Of a stretch of 64,000 nt of DNA, positions 24,629-33,525 are shown piece by piece. Numbering within the stretch: the first letter of the stretch is position 1; each line of letters opens with the position of its first letter. The stretch is taken from the NCBI RefSeq assembly GCF_023534745.1, contig NZ_JAMHJQ010000014.1, positions 62,001 through 126,000 of the forward strand, read 5' to 3'. The stretch comes from Streptomyces sp. 35G-GA-8 (lineage in GTDB: Bacteria; Actinomycetota; Actinomycetes; Streptomycetales; Streptomycetaceae). The notes beneath the pieces are model-generated. The model saw only the letters and a list, made by a program, of their open reading frames with translations. It made no database searches and was not told the origin of the DNA. The position numbers were made by a program, and so were the translations under genes.

Positions 24629-25738
24629 GTGGCTGGATCCATGACATCCGATCGTTCACGGATCGGCGGGGGTAACGGGGCGGGACCACTGATCCTGACC
24701 GAGGACGTGGAGTTGCTCGACGATCTGCTGAGGCTCTGCGCGGCGGCCGGTGCCGAGCCGCAAGTCCATCATTCGGTGCCGGAGCGGAAGGGGTGCTGGG
24801 AGGACGCGCCGATGATTCTCGTCGGCGATGACGCGGCGGCGCGCTGCCGTGGCGCCACCCGCAGGCGGGGCGTGCTGCTTGTCGGGCGGGACCAGGACGA
24901 CCCGGGTGTATGGCGGCGAGCGGTGGAGATCGGTGCGGACTGCGTGCTGCGGCTGCCGGACGCCGAGAGCTGGCTCGTCGACCGGATCGCGGATGCCGCA
25001 GAAGGCGTCGGCCGCCCCGCGCTCACCGTCGGTGTGATCGGCGGGCGAGGTGGCGCGGGGGCGTCCACACTGGCGTGCGCCCTCGCCGTCACCGCCGCGC
25101 GCGCCGGGCGGCGCACGATGCTCGTCGACGCCGATCCGCTCGGTGGGGGCCTTGACGTGGTGCTCGGCGGCGAGCAGGCGGAGGGCAGAAGGTGGCCGGA
25201 TTTCGCCGCTTCCAAGGGACGCGTCGCGGGTGGCGCGTTGGAGGAGTCGCTGCCCCGGCTCCATGAGTTGCGGGTGCTCAGCTGGGACCGCGGCGATTCG
25301 GTGGTGATTCAGCCGGAGGCCATGCGGTCGGTGCTCGCGGCGGCCCGCAGACGCGGTGGGGTCGTGGTCGTGGATCTGCCCCGGCGCGTCGACGAAGCCG
25401 TGGCGGAGGCCCTGGCACAGCTGGATCTGGGGCTGTTGGTGGTGCCCGCCGAGCTGCGGGCCGTCGCCGCGGCCGGCCGGGTGGCCTCGCTGGCGGGCAT
25501 GGTCCTCAGGGATCTACGGGTGGTGGTCCGGGGTCCGTACGCCGCCGGGCTGGACGAGCGGTGGATCGCCGACGCGCTCCGGCTGCCTCTGGTGGGCGAA
25601 GTGCCCCTGGAGCCGGGGCTGCCGGAGTCCCAGGACGGCGGCGCGCCCCCGGGATCCCGTGCGCGCGGACCGCTGGCCGCGTTCTGTACGGCCTTCTGGG
25701 AGCGGGCGCTGGCCGGGGACGGGAGTGTGACGCCTTGA
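24629..25738 (+). CDS. ssd: Septum-site-determining protein Ssd (CpaE-like)
   Basis: A 369-aa CpaE/MinD-like protein. After an N-terminal receiver-like region the ATPase part begins GVIGGRGGAGASTLACALAV: the P-loop is kept in outline but the lysines of the deviant Walker A motif are missing, as is usual in this subgroup. MLVDADPLGGGLDVVLGG follows. It belongs to the actinobacterial 'helicase/secretion neighborhood CpaE-like' family; in mycobacteria and Streptomyces Ssd influences septation, and here it heads a tad pilus operon. GTG 24629 has AGGGGGAG upstream. Confidence 0.88.
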   Translation: MAGSMTSDRSRIGGGNGAGPLILTEDVELLDDLLRLCAAAGAEPQVHHSVPERKGCWEDAPMILVGDDAAARCRGATRRRGVLLVGRDQDDPGVWRRAVEIGADCVLRLPDAESWLVDRIADAAEGVGRPALTVGVIGGRGGAGASTLACALAVTAARAGRRTMLVDADPLGGGLDVVLGGEQAEGRRWPDFAASKGRVAGGALEESLPRLHELRVLSWDRGDSVVIQPEAMRSVLAAARRRGGVVVVDLPRRVDEAVAEALAQLDLGLLVVPAELRAVAAAGRVASLAGMVLRDLRVVVRGPYAAGLDERWIADALRLPLVGEVPLEPGLPESQDGGAPPGSRARGPLAAFCTAFWERALAGDGSVTP

Positions 25739-26922
25739 ACGGCGGTTCGGTGGCTCAGAAGAACGGCGGCGCGATGGCGCACGGGCTGCTGGACGCAGTA
25801 CGGCAGCGGCTCGCGGAGAGCGGGGCGGACCCCACACCGGCGCGGGTGGCGGCGGCGTTACGGGCTCAGGGGCGGTTGCTCGGCGATGCGGAAGTGCTCG
25901 GAGCGGCGGCGGAGTTGCGCTGCGAGCTGGTGGGGACGGGCCCTCTGGAGCCGCTTCTCGACGACCCCGAGGTGACGGACGTGCTGGTCTCCGCGCCGGA
26001 CCGGGTGTGGGTGGACCGGGGCGGCGGCCTTGAACTGACGGCCGTGTCCTTCGCCGACGCCGCCTCCGTACGGAGGCTGGCGCAGCGGCTCGCCGCCGTG
26101 GCCGGGCGACGGCTCGACGACGCCCGCCCCTGGGTGGACGCGCGACTGCCCGACGGCACACGGATGCACGCGGTCCTGCCGCCGGTGGCGGTCGGCTCGA
26201 CCTGTCTGTCGCTGCGGGTGGTGCGGCCCAAGGCGTTCTCGCTGGCGGAGCTGACCGCGGCGGGGACGGTACCGCCGGGCGGAGAGCGGGTGTTGCGGGC
26301 GCTGATCGAGGCCCGGCAGTCGTTCCTGATCAGTGGTGGCACGGGCACGGGAAAGACCACACTCCTGTCCACCCTGCTCGGTCTGGTCGGGGAGCGCGAG
26401 CGGATCGTACTGGCCGAGGACTCCGCCGAGTTGAGGCCCGACCATCCGCATGTGGTGCGGCTGGAGGGGAGGCCGGCGAACCAGGAGGGCGCGGGCCTGG
26501 TGACGCTGCGGGATCTGGTCAGGCAGGCGTTGCGGATGCGGCCGGACCGGCTGGTCGTCGGTGAGGTCCGAGGCCATGAGGTCACCGAACTGCTCGCCGC
26601 ACTGAACACGGGGCATGAGGGAGGCTGCGGAACCGTACACGCGAATACCGCGGCGGACGTTCCCGCGCGTCTGGAGGCGTTGGGAACGGCGGCGGGCCTC
26701 GATCGGGCGGCGCTGCACAGCCAGCTGGCGGCCGCGCTGTCGGTCGTGATCCATCTGGTACGGGACCGCGACGGGCGCCGGAGGATCGCCGAGGTGCATG
26801 TGCTGGAGCGGGACAGCGCGGGGCTGGTGGTGCCGGTGCCCGCGTTGCGCTGGGGCGCCGGAGGCTTCGCGTACGACCGTGGCCGGCCGCGGTTGCTGGC
26901 GCTGATCGGAGGCGCGCTGTGA
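25735..26922 (+). CDS. tadA: TadA/CpaF secretion ATPase
   Basis: A 395-aa type II/IV secretion ATPase that would power pilus assembly. Walker A is GGTGTGKTTLLSTLLG (near residue 201), with IVLAEDSAELRP, the Walker B region MRPDRLVVGEVRGHEV, and the His-rich TGHEGGCGTVHANTAAD. I start it at TTG 25735, which overlaps the ssd stop (TTGA) and has GGGAG 9 nt upstream; GTG 25750 or ATG 25774 are alternatives. It is followed by tadB with a 4-base overlap. Confidence 0.9.
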   Translation: MNGGSVAQKNGGAMAHGLLDAVRQRLAESGADPTPARVAAALRAQGRLLGDAEVLGAAAELRCELVGTGPLEPLLDDPEVTDVLVSAPDRVWVDRGGGLELTAVSFADAASVRRLAQRLAAVAGRRLDDARPWVDARLPDGTRMHAVLPPVAVGSTCLSLRVVRPKAFSLAELTAAGTVPPGGERVLRALIEARQSFLISGGTGTGKTTLLSTLLGLVGERERIVLAEDSAELRPDHPHVVRLEGRPANQEGAGLVTLRDLVRQALRMRPDRLVVGEVRGHEVTELLAALNTGHEGGCGTVHANTAADVPARLEALGTAAGLDRAALHSQLAAALSVVIHLVRDRDGRRRIAEVHVLERDSAGLVVPVPALRWGAGGFAYDRGRPRLLALIGGAL

Positions 26923-27800
26923 CGTCTCTGATGGTGTCTCTCACCTCGTTCACAGCTGTGCTGTGTGCCGGGGGAGCTGTCCGGCTGGCCGTCGGCCAGG
27001 AGCGGCGACTGCGGCGGGCCAGACGGCTGCTCGCGGCCCCGGGCAGGCCCGTTGCCGCGATGCCGGGGCCGCCGCCGTGGGAGCGGTGGCTGCCGAAGGC
27101 CAGTGAGTGGGCGCGACGGCTGCGTGGGAAGTGGCTCTGTCTGCCGCCCGCGGTGTTGCTCGCGCTCCTGGGCGAGTCGGTACTGCCGCTGTTCGGGGGC
27201 GCGCTGGCGGTGCCGGTGGCGGGACGGTTGCTGCGTGCCAGGGAGCGGAGGAAGGCGCGTGAGCGGCTGGCCGACCGGATCGTCGCGCTGTGTGGCACGG
27301 CAGCGGGCGAGCTCCGAGCCGGTATGCAGCCCACCCAGGCACTGCTGGCCGCGGCGGGATCGACCGGTGGCCTGGGAAGCGCGGAGGGAATCGTGCTGGC
27401 GGCCGCGCGGTTCGGCGGTGACGTACCCGACGCGCTGCGGAAGGCGGCGCGTGAGCCGGGAGCGGACGGCCTCGTGGGACTCGCGGCCTGCTGGCGGGTG
27501 GCCGTGGACGGCGGGGCGGGGCTCGCCGCCGGACTGGATCGCCTGGACGCGGCGCTACGGGCGGAAAGAGAGCAACGGGAAGGATTGCGGGCCCAGTTGT
27601 CGGGGGCCTGGGCGACCGTCACTGTGCTGGCGCTGCTTCCCGTGGTCGGCCTGGCGCTGGGCTGGGCCCTGGGCGCGGATCCGCTGCGTGTCCTGCTGCA
27701 CACCCCGGCCGGGCTCGGCTGTCTGGTGGTGGGCGGCCTGCTGGAGGGCGCGGGCCTGTGGTGGGCCGCCCGGATCGTACGGACCGGGGAGGCGCCATGA
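26919..27800 (+). CDS. tadB: TadB-like pilus inner-membrane protein
   Basis: A 293-aa protein of the type II secretion F-domain group. A first membrane segment, a basic linker, a hydrophobic segment LCLPPAVLLALLGESVLPLF, the helical F domain with AGELRAGMQPTQALLAAA, and two C-terminal membrane segments are visible. It would form the platform of the Tad pilus with TadC. The GTG start overlaps the tadA stop, and its end overlaps tadC. Confidence 0.82.
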   Translation: MTSLMVSLTSFTAVLCAGGAVRLAVGQERRLRRARRLLAAPGRPVAAMPGPPPWERWLPKASEWARRLRGKWLCLPPAVLLALLGESVLPLFGGALAVPVAGRLLRARERRKARERLADRIVALCGTAAGELRAGMQPTQALLAAAGSTGGLGSAEGIVLAAARFGGDVPDALRKAAREPGADGLVGLAACWRVAVDGGAGLAAGLDRLDAALRAEREQREGLRAQLSGAWATVTVLALLPVVGLALGWALGADPLRVLLHTPAGLGCLVVGGLLEGAGLWWAARIVRTGEAP

Positions 27801-28570
27801 CCGGGGAGTTCGTCCACAGGCTGTGGGTGGTCGTCGTGGTGCTCATCGCGATCGGCTCGTTGGCCTTCGCGATGGCGGACCGGCGGTGTGAACGGCGGGT
27901 GCGGCGGCGGTTCGCGGTCCTGCTCGCGGTCGAGCACGGACGGCGGCGGCCCCGGCCCCGGGCGGCGGAGTGGGCGCGGCGCTGGGGTCCACCGACCGGC
28001 GCGGTGATCTTCGGCTGGGTCATGGTCGGCGGGGTGGCCGGCTGGCTGGTCGGGCTCGCCGGGGCGTACGGGGTCCGCAGGTGGCTGCGTACGAGAAAGC
28101 CGGAGGACCGTACCGGTACCGATGAGGCGGCCCGTCAGCAGCTTCCGCTCGCCGCCGATCTGCTGGCCGCCTGTATCGCGGCGGGGGCGGGACCGCGCGA
28201 CGCGGCGGAGGCGGTCGGCGAGTCGCTGGGCGGACCCGTCGGTGACCGGCTGGCGCGGACCGCGGCGGAGCTGCGGCTCGGCGGCGAACCGGCCGACGCG
28301 TGGCGGCGGTTCGGGGAGATACCGGGCGCGGCGGGGCTGGCCCGCTGTCTGGAACGGGCGGCATCGACCGGAGCGCCGGCCGCCGAGCCGGTGTCCCGGC
28401 TGGCAGACGGCTTCAGGGCGGAGCGGGCCCGGGCAGCGGTGGCCAGAGCCCAGCGGGCCCAGGTGCTGATCACGGCCCCAGTAGGGCTGTGCTTTCTTCC
28501 CGCCTTTCTGGCGGTCGGGGTGGCGCCGGTGGTCATCGGTCTGGCGAGCGGCCTGCTGAACGGCGGCTGA
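27797..28570 (+). CDS. tadC: TadC-like pilus inner-membrane protein
   Basis: A 257-aa protein with an N-terminal membrane segment (WVVVVVLIAIGSLAFAMA), a second pair near residues 70-95, the F-domain helices (LAADLLAACIAAGAGPRDAAEAV) and a C-terminal segment ending in GLASGLLNGG. It partners TadB in the Tad platform. ATG 27797 overlaps the tadB stop by 4 bases. Confidence 0.82.
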   Translation: MTGEFVHRLWVVVVVLIAIGSLAFAMADRRCERRVRRRFAVLLAVEHGRRRPRPRAAEWARRWGPPTGAVIFGWVMVGGVAGWLVGLAGAYGVRRWLRTRKPEDRTGTDEAARQQLPLAADLLAACIAAGAGPRDAAEAVGESLGGPVGDRLARTAAELRLGGEPADAWRRFGEIPGAAGLARCLERAASTGAPAAEPVSRLADGFRAERARAAVARAQRAQVLITAPVGLCFLPAFLAVGVAPVVIGLASGLLNGG

Positions 28571-28629
28571 GCCAATTCCCTAATTTCCTACGAACTGAAC
28601 CATTCCTGCGGTTTCCAGGGGGAGACGAC

Positions 28630-28839
28630 ATGTGGATGAGGATTCGACGAATCCGGCGAATCTGGCGGACACGGCCGCGCGGGGCGCGAGCAGACGCCGG
28701 GATGACCACGTCGGAGTACGCGGTGGGGACGATCGCCGCCTGCGCGCTCGCCGCGGTGCTCTACAAGGTGGTCACGAGCGGGCCCGTGGCGGGCGCCTTG
28801 CAGTCGTTGATCGGGAGGGCTCTCAGTGCGCAGTTCTGA
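28630..28839 (+). CDS. Flp-like pilin (DUF4244)
   Basis: A 69-aa major-pilin candidate. A basic leader of 24 residues ends in Gly and is followed by MTTSEYAVGTIAACALAAVL: a Gly at -1 and Glu at +5 relative to the expected prepilin-peptidase cut, then the hydrophobic assembly helix. The family is DUF4244, the actinobacterial Flp analogue next to Tad genes (Rv3656c in M. tuberculosis). ATG 28630 has a strong GGGGGAG 5 nt upstream, the best ribosome site of the operon, fitting a highly made subunit. Confidence 0.88.
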   Translation: MWMRIRRIRRIWRTRPRGARADAGMTTSEYAVGTIAACALAAVLYKVVTSGPVAGALQSLIGRALSAQF

Positions 28840-29335
28840 GACGGTCCGTACGCGCCCGGCCGGAGCCCGTCGCCTCGGCTGTCGCCCAGTCCGTCGCCCA
28901 GTCCGTGGCCTGGTCCGTGGCCTGGTCCGTCCCTGCGACCGGGGGTTCGTGACGGCGGAGTCGGCGGTGGCGGTACCGGCGCTGGCCGTGTTCGCCCTGG
29001 CTCTCGTCTGGGCGCTGATGGCGGCCTCCGCTCAGATCCGGTGTGTGGACGCTGCTCGCGCGGGGGCGAGAGCAGCCGCCAGAGCCGAGCCGCGGGCCGC
29101 GGCGGTGGCCGCCGCCCGTTCGGCCGCCCCGGCCGGCGCCAGGGTCGCTCTGGGGCGTACAGGCGATCTGTGGCGGGTGCGGGTGGAGGCGCCGACGCCG
29201 GGGCCGGGCGCCCTGACCCTCACGCTCACCGCCGAGGCCGTCGCGTCGGCGGAGGACGCGATGGACGCCCTGGACCCCGTACAGGCCGCGAGAGACGGCT
29301 CCGGAGGCCCGCACGCGGCCGGGGCGGCGCCATGA
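28826..29335 (+). CDS. TadE-like pseudopilin
   Basis: A 169-aa protein beginning at GTG 28826, inside the pilin gene's end. A long Arg-rich leader ends in DRGFVTAESAVAVPALAVFA: a Gly-1/Glu+5 prepilin signature and one hydrophobic helix. The remainder resembles TadE minor pilins. The leader is encoded by a repeat-rich stretch (28870-28932, GTCCGTGGCCTG-like units), which may vary in length between strains. Confidence 0.82.
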   Translation: MRSSETVRTRPAGARRLGCRPVRRPVRGLVRGLVRPCDRGFVTAESAVAVPALAVFALALVWALMAASAQIRCVDAARAGARAAARAEPRAAAVAAARSAAPAGARVALGRTGDLWRVRVEAPTPGPGALTLTLTAEAVASAEDAMDALDPVQAARDGSGGPHAAGAAP

Positions 29336-29736
29336 CAAGGGCCGTGGTGCCAGGGGCGGCCAGGGCCAGGGACCGCGGGTCGGCGACGGTGTGGGTGGCG
29401 ATGGCGGCGACCGCGCTGTGTGCCGTCTTCGCCCTGGTGCTCGCCATGGGGCAGGCGGTCGTCGCCCGGCACCGGGCGGGAGCCGCGGCCGACCTGGCAG
29501 CCCTCGCCGCCGCGGACCACTCGCTTCTCGGCTCGGCGGACGCCTGCCGGCGGGCGGCCGAGGTGGCGGCGGCGCAGGGAGCGGAGGTGGTGCGGTGCGT
29601 GGTGAGCGGTGAGATCGCGGACGTGACGGCGCGGGCGGCGTTCGGACCGTACGCCCCGACGGTCAGGGCACGGGCGGGCCCGCCGCCGCCCGTACCCCCG
29701 CCAGGTGCCCTGTCAGGCCTCGCGGGCACGCCCTAA
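29332..29736 (+). CDS. TadE-like protein of the helicase/secretion neighborhood
   Basis: A 134-aa protein with a short basic start, one membrane segment (SATVWVAMAATALCAVFALV), then a helical region and a Pro-rich end. It matches the 'helicase/secretion neighborhood TadE-like protein' family (TIGR03816; Rv3654c). The ATG overlaps the preceding stop by 4 bases. Its TAA overlaps the TAG of the convergent helicase (29733-29736). Confidence 0.82.
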   Translation: MTRAVVPGAARARDRGSATVWVAMAATALCAVFALVLAMGQAVVARHRAGAAADLAALAAADHSLLGSADACRRAAEVAAAQGAEVVRCVVSGEIADVTARAAFGPYAPTVRARAGPPPPVPPPGALSGLAGTP

Positions 29737-32297
29737 GCCACGGTGGGTGCTTCTTCCGCTTCCACGTCCGCTTCCACGTCCGCGTCCATCTCCGCGTCCA
29801 TTCCAGCCTCCGGATGCGCGACCGGAAGTACGTCGGTCTCCGGCTGTGTGTCGGGGGCGGCGCTGAGGAGCTCGGTCAGGAGTCGTACCGCGCCTCGTTT
29901 GTGCAGGGGGTCGTTGCCGTTGCCGCACTTCGGTGACTGGATGCAGGACGGACAGCCGGCGTCGCACTCGCAGGAGGCGATCGCCTCGCGAGTGGCTGTG
30001 AGCCACTCACGGGCTGTTCGGAAGCCCCGCTCCGCGAAGCCCGCGCCGCCGGGATGGCCGTCGTAGACGAAGACCGTCGGCAGCAGCGTGTCCGGGTGGA
30101 GCGGTACGGACACCCCGCCGATGTCCCAGCGGTCACAGGTCGCGAAGAGCGGCAGCAGCCCGATCGAGGCGTGCTCGGCGGCGTGCAGCGCGCCGCCCAG
30201 CTGCTCGGGGTTGACGCGGGCCCGGTCGAGCTGGTCCTCGGTGACCGTCCACCACACGGCCCGGGTACGGAGCGTCCGTGGCGGCAGATCGAGTTTGCTC
30301 TCGCCCAGCACCTCGCCGGTGATGAGCCGGCGGCGCAGAAAGGAGACGACCTGGTTGGTGACTTCGACGGAGCCGTAGCAGAGGCGCCCCTCGCCCCACG
30401 GGATCTCCGTGTCGGTTTCGAGTACGGAGATGGCGGTGGTGTCGCGGGCGGTGGTGGAGTACGGCGGGTTCGCCTCCTCGACCAGGGCGACCGAGTCGGC
30501 CAGGTCGAGCCGCTTCACCAGGTACGTACGGCCCTGGTGGAGGTGGACGGCGCCGTCGTGGACGGCGGTGTGGGAGGCGGCTTCGTCGACCGTGCCCAGC
30601 AGCCGCCCCGTCCCGGCCTCGACGATCTGGACAGGACTGCCGCCTTCGCCCCGGATGTCGGCGAGGTCGGCGGCCCGCTCGCGACGGGTCCAGTACCAGC
30701 CCGAGTCGCGGCGCCGCAGCAGCGCCGCGCTCTCCAACTGCGGGAGCAGGTCGGGTACGGCGGGTCCGAAGAGCGTCAGATCGGCTTCGGTGAGGGGGAG
30801 TTCGGCCGCCGCCGCGCACAGATGGGGGGCGAGGACATACGGGTTGTCGGGGTCGAGGACGGTGGACTCGACGGGCTGCCGGAACAGCGCCTCGGGGTGG
30901 TGGACGAGGAAGGTGTCCAGCGGATCGTCCCGGGCGACCAGGACGGCCAGCGCCCCCTGCCCCGAACGCCCGGCCCGGCCCGCCTGCTGCCACAGGGAGG
31001 CGCGGGTGCCCGGATAGCCGGCGATGACGACGGCGTCCAGGCCCGACACGTCGATGCCCAGCTCCAGTGCGGTGGTGGCGGCGAGGCCGAGCAGTTCGCC
31101 GGAGTGCAGGGCGTTCTCCAGGGCGCGGCGTTCCTCGGGGAGGTAGCCGCCGCGGTAGGCGGCGACCCGGCGGGCCAGCGAGCGGTCCACCTCGGCCAGC
31201 CGTTCCTGGGCGATGACGGAAATGAGCTCGGCGCCGCGCCGGGAGCGTACGAAGGCGACCGTACGGACGCCCTGGACGGTCAGGTCGGTGAGGAGGTCGG
31301 CGGTCTCGGCGGTGGCGGTACGGCGGACGGGGGCGCCCTTCTCGCCGTGCAGATCGGTGAGCGGCGGCTCCCAGAGCGCGAAGACCAGTTCGCCGCGCGG
31401 TGACGCGTCGTCGGCGACCTCGTGGACGGGCAGACCGGTGAGCCGGCCGGCGGCCTGTGCCGGTTCCGCGGCGGTCGCCGAGGCGAGCAGGAAGACCGGA
31501 TTCGCTCCGTAGCGGGCGCATACGCGGCGGAGTCGGCGCAGGACCTGCGCCACATGGGAGCCGAAGACGCCGCGATAGGTGTGGCACTCGTCGATGACGA
31601 CAAAGCGCAGGGCGCGCAGGAAGGAGGCCCAGCGGGGGTGGGACGGGAGTATCCCCCGGTGCAGCATGTCCGGATTGGTCAGCACGTAGTTGGCGTACTG
31701 CCGGACCCACTCCCGTTCCTCGACCGGGGTGTCACCGTCGTAGACGGCGGGGCGCACGCGGTTGCCGAGCGGAGCGGCCAGCGCCTTGACCGAGCGGCGC
31801 TGGTCGGCGGCGAGAGCCTTCGTCGGGGCGAGATAGAGCGCCGTCGTCCCTCTGCCGTTGGGCGCCTCCGAGCCGTCGAGGAGGGTGGTCAGTACGGGGG
31901 CGAGGTAGGCGAGGGACTTGCCGGAGGCGGTGCCGGTGGCGATCACGACGGACTCGCCGTCCAGCGCGTGCTCGGCGGCCGTCGCCTGGTGGGCCCATGG
32001 ATGGTCGACACCGGCCCGCTGAATGGCGTTGATCACTTCCGGGCGGATGCGGTCGGGCCAGACGGCATGACGTCCCGCACGCGGGGGCAGGTGCTCCGTA
32101 TGGGTGATGCGCGCAGCACGGCCCGCCCCCGTGGCGAGCCGGTCCAGGACCGTACGGGGGGAGGGGCGGTTGCCCCCGCTCTCAGGGGGTCCACTGGGGC
32201 GGTGATTCCTGGCCATCGGCATCGAGTGTGTCACTGGCGTGACGGACAATGGTCTCAAGGCGTCGTGCATGACTGCTGGTAAGTGATTGAATGCCAT
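29733..32297 (-). CDS. DEAD/DEAH (DECH)-box helicase, MrfA/YprA type
   Basis: An 854-aa superfamily-2 helicase. Motif I is IATGTASGKSLAYL, motif II VVIDECHTYRG, motif III LLASATA, motif V TALELGIDVSG and motif VI WQQAGRAGRSGQ. The C-terminal DUF1998-type region has a four-cysteine cluster (CECDAGCPSC then CGNGND), as in Bacillus MrfA, a 3'-5' DNA helicase of mitomycin-damage repair. It always sits beside the tad cluster in actinobacteria. ATG 32297 is chosen by similarity as I recall it (MAFNHLPA start); later ATGs would trim the first 20-30 residues. The end is an acidic repeat (DAEMDADVEADVEAEE). Confidence 0.88.
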   Translation of the reverse strand: MAFNHLPAVMHDALRPLSVTPVTHSMPMARNHRPSGPPESGGNRPSPRTVLDRLATGAGRAARITHTEHLPPRAGRHAVWPDRIRPEVINAIQRAGVDHPWAHQATAAEHALDGESVVIATGTASGKSLAYLAPVLTTLLDGSEAPNGRGTTALYLAPTKALAADQRRSVKALAAPLGNRVRPAVYDGDTPVEEREWVRQYANYVLTNPDMLHRGILPSHPRWASFLRALRFVVIDECHTYRGVFGSHVAQVLRRLRRVCARYGANPVFLLASATAAEPAQAAGRLTGLPVHEVADDASPRGELVFALWEPPLTDLHGEKGAPVRRTATAETADLLTDLTVQGVRTVAFVRSRRGAELISVIAQERLAEVDRSLARRVAAYRGGYLPEERRALENALHSGELLGLAATTALELGIDVSGLDAVVIAGYPGTRASLWQQAGRAGRSGQGALAVLVARDDPLDTFLVHHPEALFRQPVESTVLDPDNPYVLAPHLCAAAAELPLTEADLTLFGPAVPDLLPQLESAALLRRRDSGWYWTRRERAADLADIRGEGGSPVQIVEAGTGRLLGTVDEAASHTAVHDGAVHLHQGRTYLVKRLDLADSVALVEEANPPYSTTARDTTAISVLETDTEIPWGEGRLCYGSVEVTNQVVSFLRRRLITGEVLGESKLDLPPRTLRTRAVWWTVTEDQLDRARVNPEQLGGALHAAEHASIGLLPLFATCDRWDIGGVSVPLHPDTLLPTVFVYDGHPGGAGFAERGFRTAREWLTATREAIASCECDAGCPSCIQSPKCGNGNDPLHKRGAVRLLTELLSAAPDTQPETDVLPVAHPEAGMDAEMDADVEADVEAEEAPTVA

Positions 32298-32376
32298 CGC
32301 GGCTGGCGATACGTCCCCTGGCTCCGTCGGGGAGACCCGAGGGGCGACCGCTCGATAGCAAGGTGCTGGAGGATCC

Positions 32377-32730
32377 GTGGACCTGTCCCTGTCGACTCGC
32401 AATGTGTCCGGCCCTGGTGGCGACCGTACGGTCGTCGAGGTCGGTGGCGAGATTGATGTGTATACCGCGCCCAAGCTGCGCGAGCAGTTGGTCGAGTTGG
32501 TGAACGACGGCAGCTACCACCTGGTTGTCGACATGGAGGGCGTGGACTTCCTGGACTCGACCGGGCTCGGCGTGCTCGTGGGTGGCCTGAAGCGTGTGCG
32601 CGCCCATGAGGGCTCGCTGCGTCTGGTCTGCAACCAGGAGCGCATTCTCAAGATCTTCCGGATCACCGGTCTCACCAAGGTGTTCCCGATCCACACCACG
32701 GTCGACGAGGCCGTGGCGGCCACCGACTGA
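32377..32730 (+). CDS. bldG: Anti-sigma factor antagonist BldG
   Basis: A 117-aa STAS-domain protein. The phosphorylatable serine is in [19 protein letters not shown], with [18 protein letters not shown] at the start of the fold. Sequence identity to S. coelicolor BldG, required for aerial growth and antibiotic production, is very high from memory, except for a few extra Gly/Pro residues near position 12. GTG 32377 has a perfect GGAGG 5 nt upstream. The partner anti-sigma factor follows 100 bp downstream. Confidence 0.95.
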   Translation: MDLSLSTRNVSGPGGDRTVVEVGGEIDVYTAPKLREQLVELVNDGSYHLVVDMEGVDFLDSTGLGVLVGGLKRVRAHEGSLRLVCNQERILKIFRITGLTKVFPIHTTVDEAVAATD

Positions 32731-32830
32731 GGTCGGCCGAGTCTTCCGGAGGAGAGGGCAGAGGCACCGGGCGTGATGCCCGGCGCCCGCGCCCATGAGT
32801 TTTCACGCTCGTACGTTCGAGGGGGATCGC

Positions 32831-33277
32831 ATGGCCACCGTTGAACTCCGCTTCAGCGCCCAGCCCGAACATGTCAGAACGGCCCGTCTTGTGGCGGCCG
32901 CCGTGGCTCGTCGGGCAGGTGTCGATGAGGCTGTGTTGGACGAGGTCAGACTCGCGGTCGGTGAAGCGTGCAGCCGGGCGGTCGGGCTGCACCGCAGCCA
33001 TGGCATCACCGCCCCGGTGAGAGTCGTGCTGAACGAGGAGGAGAAAGCCTTCTCCATCGAGGTCGGCGACGGGGTCACGACCGTGAGCGGAGCCGCCGGG
33101 GAAGCCCGCGACGGCGTGGCTCCGGGCGACTCCCACGAGAGCGATGCCGAGGGCGAGGACGAGATGGGCCTCGCGGTCATCAGCGGGCTCGTCGACGATG
33201 TGGAAGTCACCTCGGGCGACGACGGTGGCGTCATCCGGATGAGCTGGCCGACGGCCTCGGCCGTCGCGTTGCCCTGA
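32831..33277 (+). CDS. Anti-sigma factor, RsbW-type ATP-binding protein
   Basis: A 148-aa GHKL-fold protein. The N-box-like helix is LDEVRLAVGEACSRAV, with EMGLAVISGLVDDVE as the G-box region. It should bind a sigma factor or BldG and phosphorylate BldG's serine; in S. coelicolor the gene after bldG encodes such a partner. ATG 32831 follows GAGGGGGAT; an upstream ATG at 32795 would add 12 residues without a good ribosome site. The pair ends at a classic terminator. Confidence 0.88.
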   Translation: MATVELRFSAQPEHVRTARLVAAAVARRAGVDEAVLDEVRLAVGEACSRAVGLHRSHGITAPVRVVLNEEEKAFSIEVGDGVTTVSGAAGEARDGVAPGDSHESDAEGEDEMGLAVISGLVDDVEVTSGDDGGVIRMSWPTASAVALP

Positions 33278-33336
33278 CGGCGTTACCCCGGCCCTTTCGG
33301 GCAGCCGGACGGAGAGCCGGTGATCCATTCTCCAGG

Positions 33337-33366
33337 AAGGCCCTGCTGAGCAGGGTCTTTCTTTTT
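33337..33366 (+). terminator. Canonical intrinsic terminator after bldG operon
   Basis: Arms at 33337-33346 and 33350-33359 form a 10-bp stem with one G-U pair and a TGA loop, followed by TCTTTCTTTTTT. This is the most E. coli-like terminator in the window; most others lack a U tract. Confidence 0.85.
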
Positions 33367-33525
33367 TCCATCGGATTATCGATCACCCATTAACGCGCTT
33401 ATCCCATTACCCCTTCCAAGGTCATTCGATAAGTCAAGGTCAATTGCATGTGGCGTGCTCTGTTTTGATCAGGTTCCGCTCCCTACAATCCGTCCATCTT
33501 GAACGCTGAGCGTCAAGGAGGACGA

